A stretch of 64,000 bases of DNA, from assembly GCA_903834135.1 (NCBI GenBank), contig CAILHZ010000018.1, forward strand, positions 86,472 through 150,471. The letters are read 5' to 3'. Below the pieces are notes generated by a model. That model saw only the letters and a list, made by a program, of their open reading frames with translations. It did no database searches and had not been told where the DNA came from. Source of the stretch: an uncultured Opitutia bacterium (lineage in GTDB: Bacteria; Verrucomicrobiota; Verrucomicrobiia; Opitutales; Opitutaceae). Both the position numbers and the translations under genes were made by a program. Each line of letters opens with the position of its first letter. Position 1 is the stretch's first letter. This document shows, piece by piece, positions 9,197 to 17,029 of the stretch.

Positions 9197-9949
9197 ATGC
9201 CTACACTGCATGACCTTGTCTCTTACTGTGATACACGCACAAACCGTGCAGCCTTTAAAGACTATCCAGGCGCATTAAACGGCCTACAATTCTCAAATAA
9301 TGGCAAGGTAACTAAAATCGGTGCAGCTGTAGATGCAGGTGTTATTCCCTTTCAAAAAGCAATTACTGAAAAAGTAGATTTTTTAATCGTACATCATGGC
9401 ATGTTCTGGGATATGCCGCGTCCCATCACTGGTCCTGTCTATGAACGTTTCACAACATTGATGGCTGGAAATTGCGCCGTGTACTCAAGTCACCTCCCCC
9501 TTGATGCACACACAGAGATTGGCAATAATGCGCTCCTTGCCAAGCAACTTAGCCTAAAGCCAAGTCGTGGCTTTATACCAAATGAAGGTGGAGATATTGG
9601 TCTTATCACAGAGAATACACTCTCACGTGAAGAATTAAAACTTCGCCTTCAAAAGCACTACACTCACGTCACTGCAATTGAGTACGGCTCTTCTACTCCA
9701 AAAGAAATTGCAATATGCAGTGGCAGTGGTTCCAGTGCGCTACCTATAGCAATAGCTTCGGGAGCAGATACCCTAATCACAGGAGAATTAAGAGAAGAAC
9801 ATTTTAATTTAGCTCAAGAAGCTAAGCTAAACCTTTATCTATGCGGTCACTATGCTACTGAAGTGCATGCAGTTAAAGCACTGGCTGAAGAACTCGCCAA
9901 GAAGTTCTCCATACCTTGGACTTTTATATCCACCGAAAATCCGCTTTAA
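9197..9949 (+). CDS. Nif3-like dinuclear metal-centre protein (GTP cyclohydrolase 1 type 2 family)
   Basis: A 250-residue NIF3/YbgI-family protein, a toroidal hexamer with a two-metal site in characterised members. The opening ALNGLQFSNNGKVTKIGAAV and the metal-binding IVHHGMFW (His pair), SSHLPLDAHTEIGNN and GELREEHFN with CGHYATE are all present. It is the short form, without the PII-like insert of some Gram-positive members. The true cellular reaction is unsettled in the family. It is followed 31 bases later by aroQ on the same strand. No Shine-Dalgarno precedes the ATG. Confidence 0.88.
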   Translation: MPTLHDLVSYCDTRTNRAAFKDYPGALNGLQFSNNGKVTKIGAAVDAGVIPFQKAITEKVDFLIVHHGMFWDMPRPITGPVYERFTTLMAGNCAVYSSHLPLDAHTEIGNNALLAKQLSLKPSRGFIPNEGGDIGLITENTLSREELKLRLQKHYTHVTAIEYGSSTPKEIAICSGSGSSALPIAIASGADTLITGELREEHFNLAQEAKLNLYLCGHYATEVHAVKALAEELAKKFSIPWTFISTENPL

Positions 9950-9980
9950 GTTTTTATAAAAATAGAGATACTTTTAAGTT

Positions 9981-10409
9981 ATGAAGAAGCTCGCAGTGCT
10001 CAATGGCCCTAATCTCGATCGCCTCGGCAAAAGAGAACCAGAGATCTATGGCAAAGAAACATTAGCCGATTTAGAGGCAGCACTGCGTAGAAATTTTTCG
10101 GGCAATGCAGAATTCACTTTTTTCCAGTCTAATCACGAAGGTGCTTTAATTGATCACATTGCAGCATTAGCGGAAGCCAAGTTTGACGGTATTATTATTA
10201 ATCCAGGTGGCTTCACTCATACGAGTGTAGCACTACGTGATGCTTTAGCAGGTTCAGGTCTTAAAGCTGTAGAAGTGCATATTTCTAATATCTACAAAAG
10301 AGAAGAATTTAGGCACACGTCATTAACTGCTCCTGCCTGTGTTGCTGTTATTAGTGGCTTAGGCCTTGAAGGCTATCACGCTGCCATCCGCTATTTTTTA
10401 AGTCTTTAA
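9981..10409 (+). CDS. aroQ: 3-dehydroquinate dehydratase, type II
   Basis: A 142-residue dodecameric type II enzyme of the shikimate pathway that converts 3-dehydroquinate to 3-dehydroshikimate. The N-terminal signature LNGPNLDRLGKREPEIYG contains the active-site arginine-loop and tyrosine (Y23). Further motifs are FFQSNHEGALIDHI, NPGGFTHTSVALRDAL and VEVHISNIYKREEFRHTS, which carry the catalytic histidine and substrate-binding residues. It follows the Nif3-like gene and ends 2 bases from the convergent pgpA. No other shikimate gene is in the window. Confidence 0.95.
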   Translation: MKKLAVLNGPNLDRLGKREPEIYGKETLADLEAALRRNFSGNAEFTFFQSNHEGALIDHIAALAEAKFDGIIINPGGFTHTSVALRDALAGSGLKAVEVHISNIYKREEFRHTSLTAPACVAVISGLGLEGYHAAIRYFLSL

Positions 10410-10411
10410 AC

Positions 10412-10915
10412 TTAGAAAAAAAGTCGGATTAGGTGGAGGCTCACGCAAGCAGCAAGTGCTGCTACTAAATCGTCTATAACAACACCCCAACCTGCGTTAA
10501 GTTTTTGTAATTTTGTAATCCCAAAGGGTTTTAAAATGTCGTAGATCCTAAATAGGATAAAGCCTACGAGTAGAACGATCCACTCAGATGTCGCACCCTT
10601 TAGCGAATTGTACCCTAAAAAAACTAAAGGCATTGCAACAAATTCATCTAAAATTACTTCCCCTGGATCTGATTTGCCGAGACGAATTTCTGCTTCACCA
10701 CAAAAAGCTACAGCTACATACGAAGCAGCAGCCGTAAGTAGTATCGTTTGCAAAAAGTCTAAGTGAGAAAAAAAGAGTAAAAAATAAAATACCCCAGCAA
10801 GTGAACCCCAGGTACCAGGAGCCGGCAATTTACTGCCTAGTGGTCCTAAGCGTGCAATGGAAAGAATAACACGGCTTGATAAAACGCTAGGCCACTTAGG
10901 TTGGACAAGCTTCAT
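10412..10915 (-). CDS. pgpA: Phosphatidylglycerophosphatase A
   Basis: A 167-residue inner-membrane phosphatase that turns phosphatidylglycerophosphate into phosphatidylglycerol. Family motifs are LGSKLPAPGTWGSLAG (about 27-42) and KSDPGEVILDEFVAMPLVFL with its acidic pair, plus several hydrophobic segments. It lies 5 bases downstream of pgsA, which makes its substrate, so the two consecutive steps of anionic phospholipid synthesis are encoded together. The stop faces aroQ with a 2-base gap. Confidence 0.93.
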   Translation of the reverse strand: MKLVQPKWPSVLSSRVILSIARLGPLGSKLPAPGTWGSLAGVFYFLLFFSHLDFLQTILLTAAASYVAVAFCGEAEIRLGKSDPGEVILDEFVAMPLVFLGYNSLKGATSEWIVLLVGFILFRIYDILKPFGITKLQKLNAGWGVVIDDLVAALAACVSLHLIRLFF

Positions 10916-10920
10916 TGCAC

Positions 10921-11526
10921 TTAAGAAGCAAACACGACACTCCTAAATTTAGAAATATATCTCCAACCAGACCACACTGCTAAGACTGTACCTAGTATAA
11001 ATATATATTCACCGATATGCTGAATGACTGCAGTACTTGCATCACAGTTTTGCCCAATAAGGTGTGCTAAATCACGTCCAATCATCGGAGCACCTAGCAA
11101 AAAACCTAACGCAATTAATTGAGTTAACGTTTTTGATTTTCCGCCGCTATCTGCTGAAACGATTACACCCTTTGCAGCTGCTACCATTCGCATACCAGTG
11201 ACCATAAATTCTCGACACAAAGTAATTAAGGTAAGAGCAATTGCTATTTCATGTTTAGGTTCAGGAACAAACTGTGCACTTCCCACAAGAGCTATAACAA
11301 GCCCCATGACCATAATTTTATCAATTAGGGCGTCCATTAATTTCCCGAATGTTGTAACTTGTTGCCACTTACGAGCCAAGTAACCATCCAGCCAATCACC
11401 TACTGCAGCTAGAATAAATAAAATGAAAGCCAATGTAGCCGAACCTATCCAATCACAGTACATTAAAGCCGCTATTATAAACATCAGCGGTATACGTGAT
11501 AAGGTGATCAGATTAGGCAGATTCAT
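10921..11526 (-). CDS. pgsA: CDP-diacylglycerol-glycerol-3-phosphate 3-phosphatidyltransferase
   Basis: A 201-residue polytopic membrane enzyme that makes phosphatidylglycerophosphate from CDP-diacylglycerol and glycerol-3-phosphate. The CDP-alcohol phosphotransferase signature DGx2ARx8Gx3Dx3D is present as DGYLARKWQQ, then TTFGKLMDALID (about 48-69). The N-terminus MNLPNLITLSRIPLMFIIAA is typical for PgsA. It is first in the pgsA-pgpA pair and divergent from coaD across 115 bases. Confidence 0.94.
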   Translation of the reverse strand: MNLPNLITLSRIPLMFIIAALMYCDWIGSATLAFILFILAAVGDWLDGYLARKWQQVTTFGKLMDALIDKIMVMGLVIALVGSAQFVPEPKHEIAIALTLITLCREFMVTGMRMVAAAKGVIVSADSGGKSKTLTQLIALGFLLGAPMIGRDLAHLIGQNCDASTAVIQHIGEYIFILGTVLAVWSGWRYISKFRSVVFAS

Positions 11527-11641
11527 CTATTTGGCTAAGCGTGAGTTTTACCCGACAAGAAAACACCCTTAGTGGCATTAAAGGCAAGTATAGACCAGAG
11601 TTGCGAAGCAGTTCAGTTTATGTTCTTATATACGTGCTCGC

Positions 11642-12121
11642 ATGAAACACTGCATCTATCCTGGAACTTTTGACCCCATTACTTATGGGCATCTTGATGT
11701 ACTCTCACGTGCAGCCAAACTCTTTGATCAAGTCACAATCGCAATAGCAGATAATGCAGGTAAAGAGCCTATATTTAGCGCCAAAGAACGCTTCGACCTA
11801 GTTAAAAGTAACGTAGCAAAGTTTCCAAATGTTAAAGTTGTTGGCTTCAAAGGTCTTTTGGTCGATTTAGCTAGGGAGCAAAATGCAGACGCTATCATAC
11901 GTGGCTTAAGAGCACTTTCTGACTTTGAGTTTGAATTCAATATGGCTCTTATGAATCGGCATTTAGAGCCTAAATTAGAAACTCTCTTCGTAATGCCTAA
12001 CGAGCAGTTTAGCTATACTAGTTCAAGCTTAGTTAAGCAGGTCGCTAAATACGGCGGTGACGTGAATCATTTTGTACCGCCGGATGTAGCAGCAGCCTTA
12101 AAAAAGGCCTATAAAATTTAG
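11642..12121 (+). CDS. coaD: Phosphopantetheine adenylyltransferase
   Basis: A 159-residue nucleotidyltransferase for the fourth step of coenzyme A synthesis (4'-phosphopantetheine + ATP to dephospho-CoA). Seen are YPGTFDPITYGHLDVL with the (T/H)xGH motif, IRGLRALSDFEFEFNMALMN, and MPNEQFSYTSSSLVKQVAKY followed by GGDV; all are diagnostic. ATG start without a Shine-Dalgarno. A stem with a T-tail lies downstream before the MacA-like gene. Confidence 0.97.
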   Translation: MKHCIYPGTFDPITYGHLDVLSRAAKLFDQVTIAIADNAGKEPIFSAKERFDLVKSNVAKFPNVKVVGFKGLLVDLAREQNADAIIRGLRALSDFEFEFNMALMNRHLEPKLETLFVMPNEQFSYTSSSLVKQVAKYGGDVNHFVPPDVAAALKKAYKI

Positions 12122-12155
12122 TGTCACTTTTTGTCACCTATGCCGTCTAAGAGGT

Positions 12156-12217
12156 TGCAGGCGTATAGGTTTGGGAAAACTCAAGCTGAAGGCTTAATAG
12201 CTATAGCCTGCATTTTT
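12156..12217 (+). terminator. Long-range stem with T-tail between coaD and the MacA-like gene
   Basis: TGCAGGC (12156-12162) plus TATA (12164-12167) pairs with TATA (12202-12205) plus GCCTGCA (12206-12212), giving an 11-bp stem with one bulged G. Inside the 34-base loop AAGC/GCTT can form a small second hairpin. The structure runs straight into TTTTT (12213-12217). It may terminate coaD transcription or be a structured leader of the exporter operon that starts at 12231. Confidence 0.45.
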
Positions 12218-12230
12218 CACTTATACACGT

Positions 12231-13634
12231 ATGGCAAAATCTCCAAAATTACTCAGCTTGATCATCCTTACAGTTTTTGCGCTGTTGGCTGCTCTAGGTG
12301 GTTTATATTTATGGCAATCTTCTAAACCAGCTCCACCGCAGTATTACACAGCTACAGCTGACCGCGGTGATTTAATCGAATCAGTAACAGCAACTGGTGT
12401 AATTAAACCATTTTTAGACGTTTTGGTAAGTAGTCAGATATCAGGATTAATAAACGGTCTGTACACTGACTTTAATCAAAAAGTAAAAGAAGGCCAACTT
12501 CTAGCAACTTTGCTACCTATTAATTATCAAGCAGCCTTACGCTCCGCTCAGGCGAATTTAGAAAACGCAAAAGCTAACAACACACTTCAAGAGATAAACT
12601 TAAAGCGTTATAAAACCCTTTTAAATCAAAATTTAATTTCCCAGTTAGCCTACGACACACAACAAGCCCTAGTAGATCAATCCCGGGCTCAAGTTGAAAT
12701 AACAACCGGCACTGTCGATACTGCTAAGGCCAATCTATCGTACTGCCGTATTCTCTCACCGATTGATGGAGTGATCATTAATCGACTTATCGACGTAGGT
12801 AATTCTGTGGCAGCATCTCTTAGTTCACCTACGCTCTTTGAAATAGCAAATGATCTAACAAAGATGCAAATTGATGCAGCCGTAGCAGAGGCTGATATTG
12901 GCTCAGTAGCTGTTGGCCAAGACGTAACTTTTTTAGTAGATGCGTTTCCTAATAAGCAATTTCACGGGAAGGTACACCTCGTACGTAATTCTGCGTTAAC
13001 AGTACAAAATGTAGTGACGTATGACGTCATGATAACCGTTGATAACGATGAATTGAAATTAAAACCAGGTATGACAGCTAACGTTTCTATCATTGTAGCA
13101 CGCCGCACCAATGTAGTACGCATTCCAAACGGAAGTTTACGTTTTAGAATGCCAGATAATCTTCAGTACTTAGTAGTGAAGTCACCTAAAAATAATAGTT
13201 CACCGCAGCAGCTCCCAACTACTGTAAAGAAACTTTCTCCAGAAGAACGTAGACGTGTTTTTCAGCAATTAATGCAAGACGCAGGTTATGACCGCAGCGG
13301 TGGCCCTCCCTCGCCTCAGATACGTGAAAAATTAATAACGTTAGCTAAAGAACGTGGTATTGAATTACCCGCAGGATTAAGCGGCAATAGCGGAAGAAAA
13401 CCAGGATCAGACCCAGATGCTCCTGTGTACCGTACAATCTACCGCTTACCAGGAGGTGATCTCGATGCACATCCCGAAGCTGTGGTAGTTAAATTAGGCA
13501 TTAGTGACGGAGCACAAACTGAAATTAGTGAAAATATTAATCCAGGGGATGTACTCATCACAGGTGCACTTCAAACCAATACCATTACAACCAGTCCGTT
13601 TGGTAACCGTGGCATGGGTAACATTGGTCGTTAA
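12231..13634 (+). CDS. MacA/HlyD-type periplasmic adaptor subunit of an ABC exporter
   Basis: A 467-residue membrane-fusion protein that couples an inner-membrane ABC exporter to the cell exterior. One N-terminal membrane segment (about 7-28) is followed by a lipoyl-like half (ISGLINGLYTDFNQKVKEGQ), an alpha-helical hairpin (about 100-170), the second half (SYCRILSPIDGVIINRLIDV) and a beta-barrel. After NGSLRFRMP (about 305) there is an unusual insertion of roughly 90 residues. It contains a helical SPEERRRVFQQLMQ segment and a Gly/Pro-rich part, before the sequence returns to a barrel-like end. It is 25 bases upstream of the ABC ATPase. The exported substrate is unknown. Confidence 0.88.
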   Translation: MAKSPKLLSLIILTVFALLAALGGLYLWQSSKPAPPQYYTATADRGDLIESVTATGVIKPFLDVLVSSQISGLINGLYTDFNQKVKEGQLLATLLPINYQAALRSAQANLENAKANNTLQEINLKRYKTLLNQNLISQLAYDTQQALVDQSRAQVEITTGTVDTAKANLSYCRILSPIDGVIINRLIDVGNSVAASLSSPTLFEIANDLTKMQIDAAVAEADIGSVAVGQDVTFLVDAFPNKQFHGKVHLVRNSALTVQNVVTYDVMITVDNDELKLKPGMTANVSIIVARRTNVVRIPNGSLRFRMPDNLQYLVVKSPKNNSSPQQLPTTVKKLSPEERRRVFQQLMQDAGYDRSGGPPSPQIREKLITLAKERGIELPAGLSGNSGRKPGSDPDAPVYRTIYRLPGGDLDAHPEAVVVKLGISDGAQTEISENINPGDVLITGALQTNTITTSPFGNRGMGNIGR

Positions 13635-13659
13635 TTAATAAAGCTAGTCTTCGCTTCTG

Positions 13660-14421
13660 ATGCAACCGGTCGTTCAACTCGAAAACATTCATAAAGTCTA
13701 CGACTCTGGTGAAGTAAAAGTGCATGCTGTAAGAGGAGTCTCTGCAACAGTACACGCGGGAGATTTTGTTGCTCTAATGGGTGCAAGCGGTTCAGGGAAA
13801 TCAACCCTCATGAATCTCTTAGGCTGCCTTGATAGACCTAGTAATGGAAAATACTTACTGGATGGTGTCGATGTTTCTGGCCTTGACCGAGACCAATTAG
13901 CAGACATTCGAAATAAAAAATTAGGATTCGTATTTCAGGGATTTAATTTACTTTCGCGTACTACAGCGCTTGAGAATACGGAACTGCCTATGCTATACGG
14001 CAAACGCAACTTATCGCGTTCAGCAATGAGAGACAGAGCCATGCACTGTTTGGATATTGTAGGCTTAACTAAACGTGCAGACCACTTCCCTAGCCAACTC
14101 TCTGGTGGACAACAGCAAAGAGCAGCTATAGCAAGAGCTCTGGTCAATGAGCCTCAAGTTCTGCTTGCAGATGAACCTACGGGAAATCTCGATACCAAAA
14201 CTTCAATGGAAGTTATGGGTGTATTTCAAAAACTAAATAGCCAAGGCATTACCATTATTATGGTAACCCACGAACTCGATATTGCGCATTACTGTAAGCG
14301 TAATTTGGTACTAAGAGACGGACTTCTTGTAAGTGATGTACAAATTAAAGACCGCCTAATTGCTGAAGAAGAAATTAAGCGTATCAAAGAACAGGAATCG
14401 GCTGCTAAATTAACCGCCTAA
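13660..14421 (+). CDS. ABC exporter ATP-binding protein (MacB/LolD type)
   Basis: A 253-residue ATPase with Walker A GASGSGKST (41-49), signature LSGGQQQRAAIARAL (about 145-159), Walker B LLADEPTGNLD and switch MVTHE. This is the lipoprotein/macrolide exporter class, in which the ATPase works with an FtsX-fold permease as a mechanotransmission pump rather than a classic transporter. The C-terminus has a charged extension. It lies between the adaptor (25 bases) and the permease (4-base gap), so the three subunits are surely co-transcribed. Confidence 0.93.
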   Translation: MQPVVQLENIHKVYDSGEVKVHAVRGVSATVHAGDFVALMGASGSGKSTLMNLLGCLDRPSNGKYLLDGVDVSGLDRDQLADIRNKKLGFVFQGFNLLSRTTALENTELPMLYGKRNLSRSAMRDRAMHCLDIVGLTKRADHFPSQLSGGQQQRAAIARALVNEPQVLLADEPTGNLDTKTSMEVMGVFQKLNSQGITIIMVTHELDIAHYCKRNLVLRDGLLVSDVQIKDRLIAEEEIKRIKEQESAAKLTA

Positions 14422-14425
14422 TTCA

Positions 14426-15643
14426 ATGCGTATTTTAGCCACTTTTTTCGTAGCACTTAGAGCTCTTCGCCGAAACAAGATGCGGTCTATCCTCACCGCA
14501 CTTGGAATAATTATTGGCGTCGGAGCTGTTATTGCGATGGTGAGTATTGGAGACGGAGCTAAATCTCTAGTCGAAGCCCAAGTAGCAAGCTTAGGACAAA
14601 ATGTTATTCTTGTCTTTGCAGGCAGTGCAAATTCAAGCGGAGCACGCAGTGGCTACGGAGGTGCAGGCACTCTCACTATTAAAGATGCGGAGGCTATTAA
14701 ATCTGAAGTAAGAGATATCCAAGGTGTAAGTCCTGAAGTTGTAGGAGGTGCCCAAGTATTTGCTAATGGGCTTAATTGGGGTACGCGAATCCGCGGAGAA
14801 AGTGAAGACTACCTATCTATTAGACAGTGGTCATTAAGTGAAGGAGCCATGTTCACAGACCAAGACGTACGTGGTGGCGCAAAAGTTTGTATCATTGGAC
14901 AAACGATTCTTAATAATCTTTTCCCTGAAGGGGACGCAGTGGGTAAAACGATACGCATAAGAAATCTGCCTTTCAAGGTGCTTGGTATACTGTCAAGCAA
15001 AGGCTTTTCTGTCCAAGGCAATGATCAAGACGACGTTGTGGTAATCCCTTACACAAGTGCGATGAAACGATTTTCACGGCAGACCTATTTAGCCGTTATA
15101 AATGTGCAAGCCGTACCCAGTGCAAGTATTCCTTTAGTTGAGCTAGATATACAGAATCTTCTGCACGCAAGGCACCGAATTACTGAGGGCAGAGATGACG
15201 ATTTTAATGTACGTGATCAGCAAGAAATTGCAGAAGCTGCGACTGCAACAACTCGGACGATGACCTTTCTACTAGGCACAATTGCATGCGTATCCTTAGT
15301 TGTTGGGGGCATAGGAATCATGAATATAATGCTCGTCTCTGTAACCGAGCGTACTCGCGAAATTGGCATACGCATGGCTGTAGGTGCCCACGGCTCTGAC
15401 GTACTTACGCAATTCTTAATAGAGGCAGTAGTATTAAGCCTAATGGGAGGCCTTATTGGAATAGGCATGGGGATTTCTGCAGCTAAACTCTTATCTTACT
15501 TTAATCACTGGCCTACCCTTATTTCACCTACAGTCTCCCTTGTTGCCTTTGTGTTTAGTGGTGCTGTAGGTGTTTTCTTTGGTTATTATCCGGCGCTGAA
15601 AGCGGCTAAGCTAGATCCAATTGAAGCCTTGCGCTTCGAATAA
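14426..15643 (+). CDS. MacB-type ABC exporter permease (FtsX-like domain)
   Basis: A 405-residue permease. One N-terminal transmembrane helix (ILTALGIIIGVGAVIAMVSI) is followed by a large periplasmic MacB-PCD domain (about 50-270), then three C-terminal helices. The segment IMLVSVTERTREIGIRMAVG is the FtsX-family coupling region. It ends with AAKLDPIEALRFE, the standard C-terminus of these permeases. It completes a tripartite-type exporter with the two preceding genes; an outer-membrane TolC-like partner is not in this window. Confidence 0.93.
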   Translation: MRILATFFVALRALRRNKMRSILTALGIIIGVGAVIAMVSIGDGAKSLVEAQVASLGQNVILVFAGSANSSGARSGYGGAGTLTIKDAEAIKSEVRDIQGVSPEVVGGAQVFANGLNWGTRIRGESEDYLSIRQWSLSEGAMFTDQDVRGGAKVCIIGQTILNNLFPEGDAVGKTIRIRNLPFKVLGILSSKGFSVQGNDQDDVVVIPYTSAMKRFSRQTYLAVINVQAVPSASIPLVELDIQNLLHARHRITEGRDDDFNVRDQQEIAEAATATTRTMTFLLGTIACVSLVVGGIGIMNIMLVSVTERTREIGIRMAVGAHGSDVLTQFLIEAVVLSLMGGLIGIGMGISAAKLLSYFNHWPTLISPTVSLVAFVFSGAVGVFFGYYPALKAAKLDPIEALRFE

Positions 15644-15668
15644 GGATCAGTGAGCAGTCAGTTGACCT

Positions 15669-16880
15669 GTGGCTACTGACAGTGCTAGCGTAGTTTCATT
15701 GAAAACTACAGACGCTCGCACCTCATTTATAGATTCGCTGCGAAGCGCAATAACGGATGAGGCTTTCCTAAAACTCACTCTATCGCGTTACGTGGGTAGT
15801 GATAAAACAATTAAAAGTGTGTCTATACGTCCTGTACTCTTAAAAGCAGGTCATAAATTTTCATTTGTTTGGAGACATCAAACAAACGATATTACAAAAA
15901 ATCTAAGTGCTGAGGAAGCACTGCAAAGTTTAACGGCTTTAATAGGAACAGACTTTCTAGATGCTCACCTCTTTATTCCTGGTGAAACGCTTCAACTCGA
16001 ATGCAAGGCAGATGGATCTGCTCGCTTAAGTCGGTCTGAAGTAGCTTACGAAAAACCGATCCTAGGTGGTAACGACCGTGAAAAAAATAGAATTATAAAA
16101 CCTACTTCAACGTGGCTTGAAGCATTGGGTATCACCAGCTCACAAGGTCGTCCTAAAGAAGGCATGGCCTCAAAGTTTAAACAAATTCAAAAATTTTCAG
16201 AACTCCTCTCAGATCTTTTACGTGAAGCAGAATTAGATAAGTCGACAAAACCGCTTAAGATAATCGATATGGGTTCTGGCAAGGGTTACCTGACATTTGC
16301 TGTAGCTGAACTCTTAAAAGAAAAGGCTCATGTAACAGGAATTGAATTAAGGCCAGAACTAGTGGAGCTCGGTAATTCTACTGCACAAAAAACAGGTTTA
16401 GCTTCACACTTAACCTTCAAAGCAGGTGCAATCTCGAGTACTCCAAATGAAGCGATGGATGTACTGATTGCACTTCATGCCTGTGACACAGCTACCGATG
16501 ATGCCCTAGCTCAAGCAGTAGCTGCCAAGGCTAGCTTAATTATTGTTTCTCCCTGCTGCCAAAAAGAACTCAGATCACAGCTAAAATCGCCTGAGGTCTT
16601 AGCTGCTAGCCTTAGGCATGGAATCTTCCAGGAAAGACAATCTGAGTTCGTCACGGACGCCTTAAGAGCCCTACTGCTTGAATGGGCAGGCTATAAAACT
16701 AAGGTTTTTGAGTTTATATCGACTGAGCATACCTCGAAAAACCTCATGATTACTGCAATTAAACATTCGGCTCAAAAACCAGAAATTGCCCCTTCTATAC
16801 GTGCTTTTGCCCAATTTTACGGAATTTCCCATCAATCTTTAGCAAAACAACTAGGCTTTAGCCTTCAATCAATCTCCTGA
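15669..16880 (+). CDS. Class I SAM-dependent methyltransferase (Methyltransf_32/METTL25-like)
   Basis: A 403-residue protein. After an uncharacterised N-terminal region of about 190 residues, the SAM-binding motif IIDMGSGKGYLTFAVAELL is followed by VTGIELRPELVELG. Next come LIALHACDTATDDAL and IIVSPCCQKEL, a CC pair typical of this methyltransferase subgroup. The substrate is unknown; RNA has been proposed for relatives, which is only inference here. The start is GTG, with no in-frame ATG near the N-terminus. It is 25 bases after the exporter permease and 53 bases before the small basic gene, so it may belong to a long operon ending in rimO. Confidence 0.8.
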   Translation: MATDSASVVSLKTTDARTSFIDSLRSAITDEAFLKLTLSRYVGSDKTIKSVSIRPVLLKAGHKFSFVWRHQTNDITKNLSAEEALQSLTALIGTDFLDAHLFIPGETLQLECKADGSARLSRSEVAYEKPILGGNDREKNRIIKPTSTWLEALGITSSQGRPKEGMASKFKQIQKFSELLSDLLREAELDKSTKPLKIIDMGSGKGYLTFAVAELLKEKAHVTGIELRPELVELGNSTAQKTGLASHLTFKAGAISSTPNEAMDVLIALHACDTATDDALAQAVAAKASLIIVSPCCQKELRSQLKSPEVLAASLRHGIFQERQSEFVTDALRALLLEWAGYKTKVFEFISTEHTSKNLMITAIKHSAQKPEIAPSIRAFAQFYGISHQSLAKQLGFSLQSIS

Positions 16881-16893
16881 GGCTTGACTCAGG
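16876..16893 (+). other. Small inverted repeat over the methyltransferase stop codon
   Basis: CCTGAG (16876-16881) and CTCAGG (16888-16893) form a 6-bp stem with a 6-base loop overlapping the TGA stop. No T-run follows, so it is not a convincing terminator. Confidence 0.3.
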
Positions 16894-16933
16894 TGCAAGG
16901 CATAAGAAGATAGATCCTTTAGAAACACAAATC

Positions 16934-17029
16934 ATGAGCAAACAGTACAATAAGGTCATCAAGAAGAAGCGCCGCCTTGCCTATCTCAAACGTAAGCGTG
17001 CCAAAGTTTTAGCAGCGAAAAAGAAGTAA
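16934..17029 (+). CDS. 31-residue Lys/Arg-rich protein, candidate ribosome-associated peptide
   Basis: An ATG-started 31-residue ORF, MSKQYNKVIKKKRRLAYLKR followed by KRAKVLAAKKK and TAA. Sixteen of 31 residues are Lys or Arg. The pattern VIKKKRR...KRKRAKVL resembles the short AURKAIP1/COX24-type basic proteins, to which the actinobacterial ribosomal protein bS22 belongs; this is my inference and not a firm match. The TAA is followed at once, in the same frame, by the TTG start of rimO, whose product modifies ribosomal protein S12. That tight link supports a real, translated gene with a ribosomal role. Confidence 0.7.
   Translation: MSKQYNKVIKKKRRLAYLKRKRAKVLAAKKK

Noticed and set aside
12131..12325. 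64-residue open frame overlapping the MacA-like gene start
   Set aside because: It overlaps the adaptor gene in another frame, has no recognisable domain, and the region forms a stem with a T-tail.
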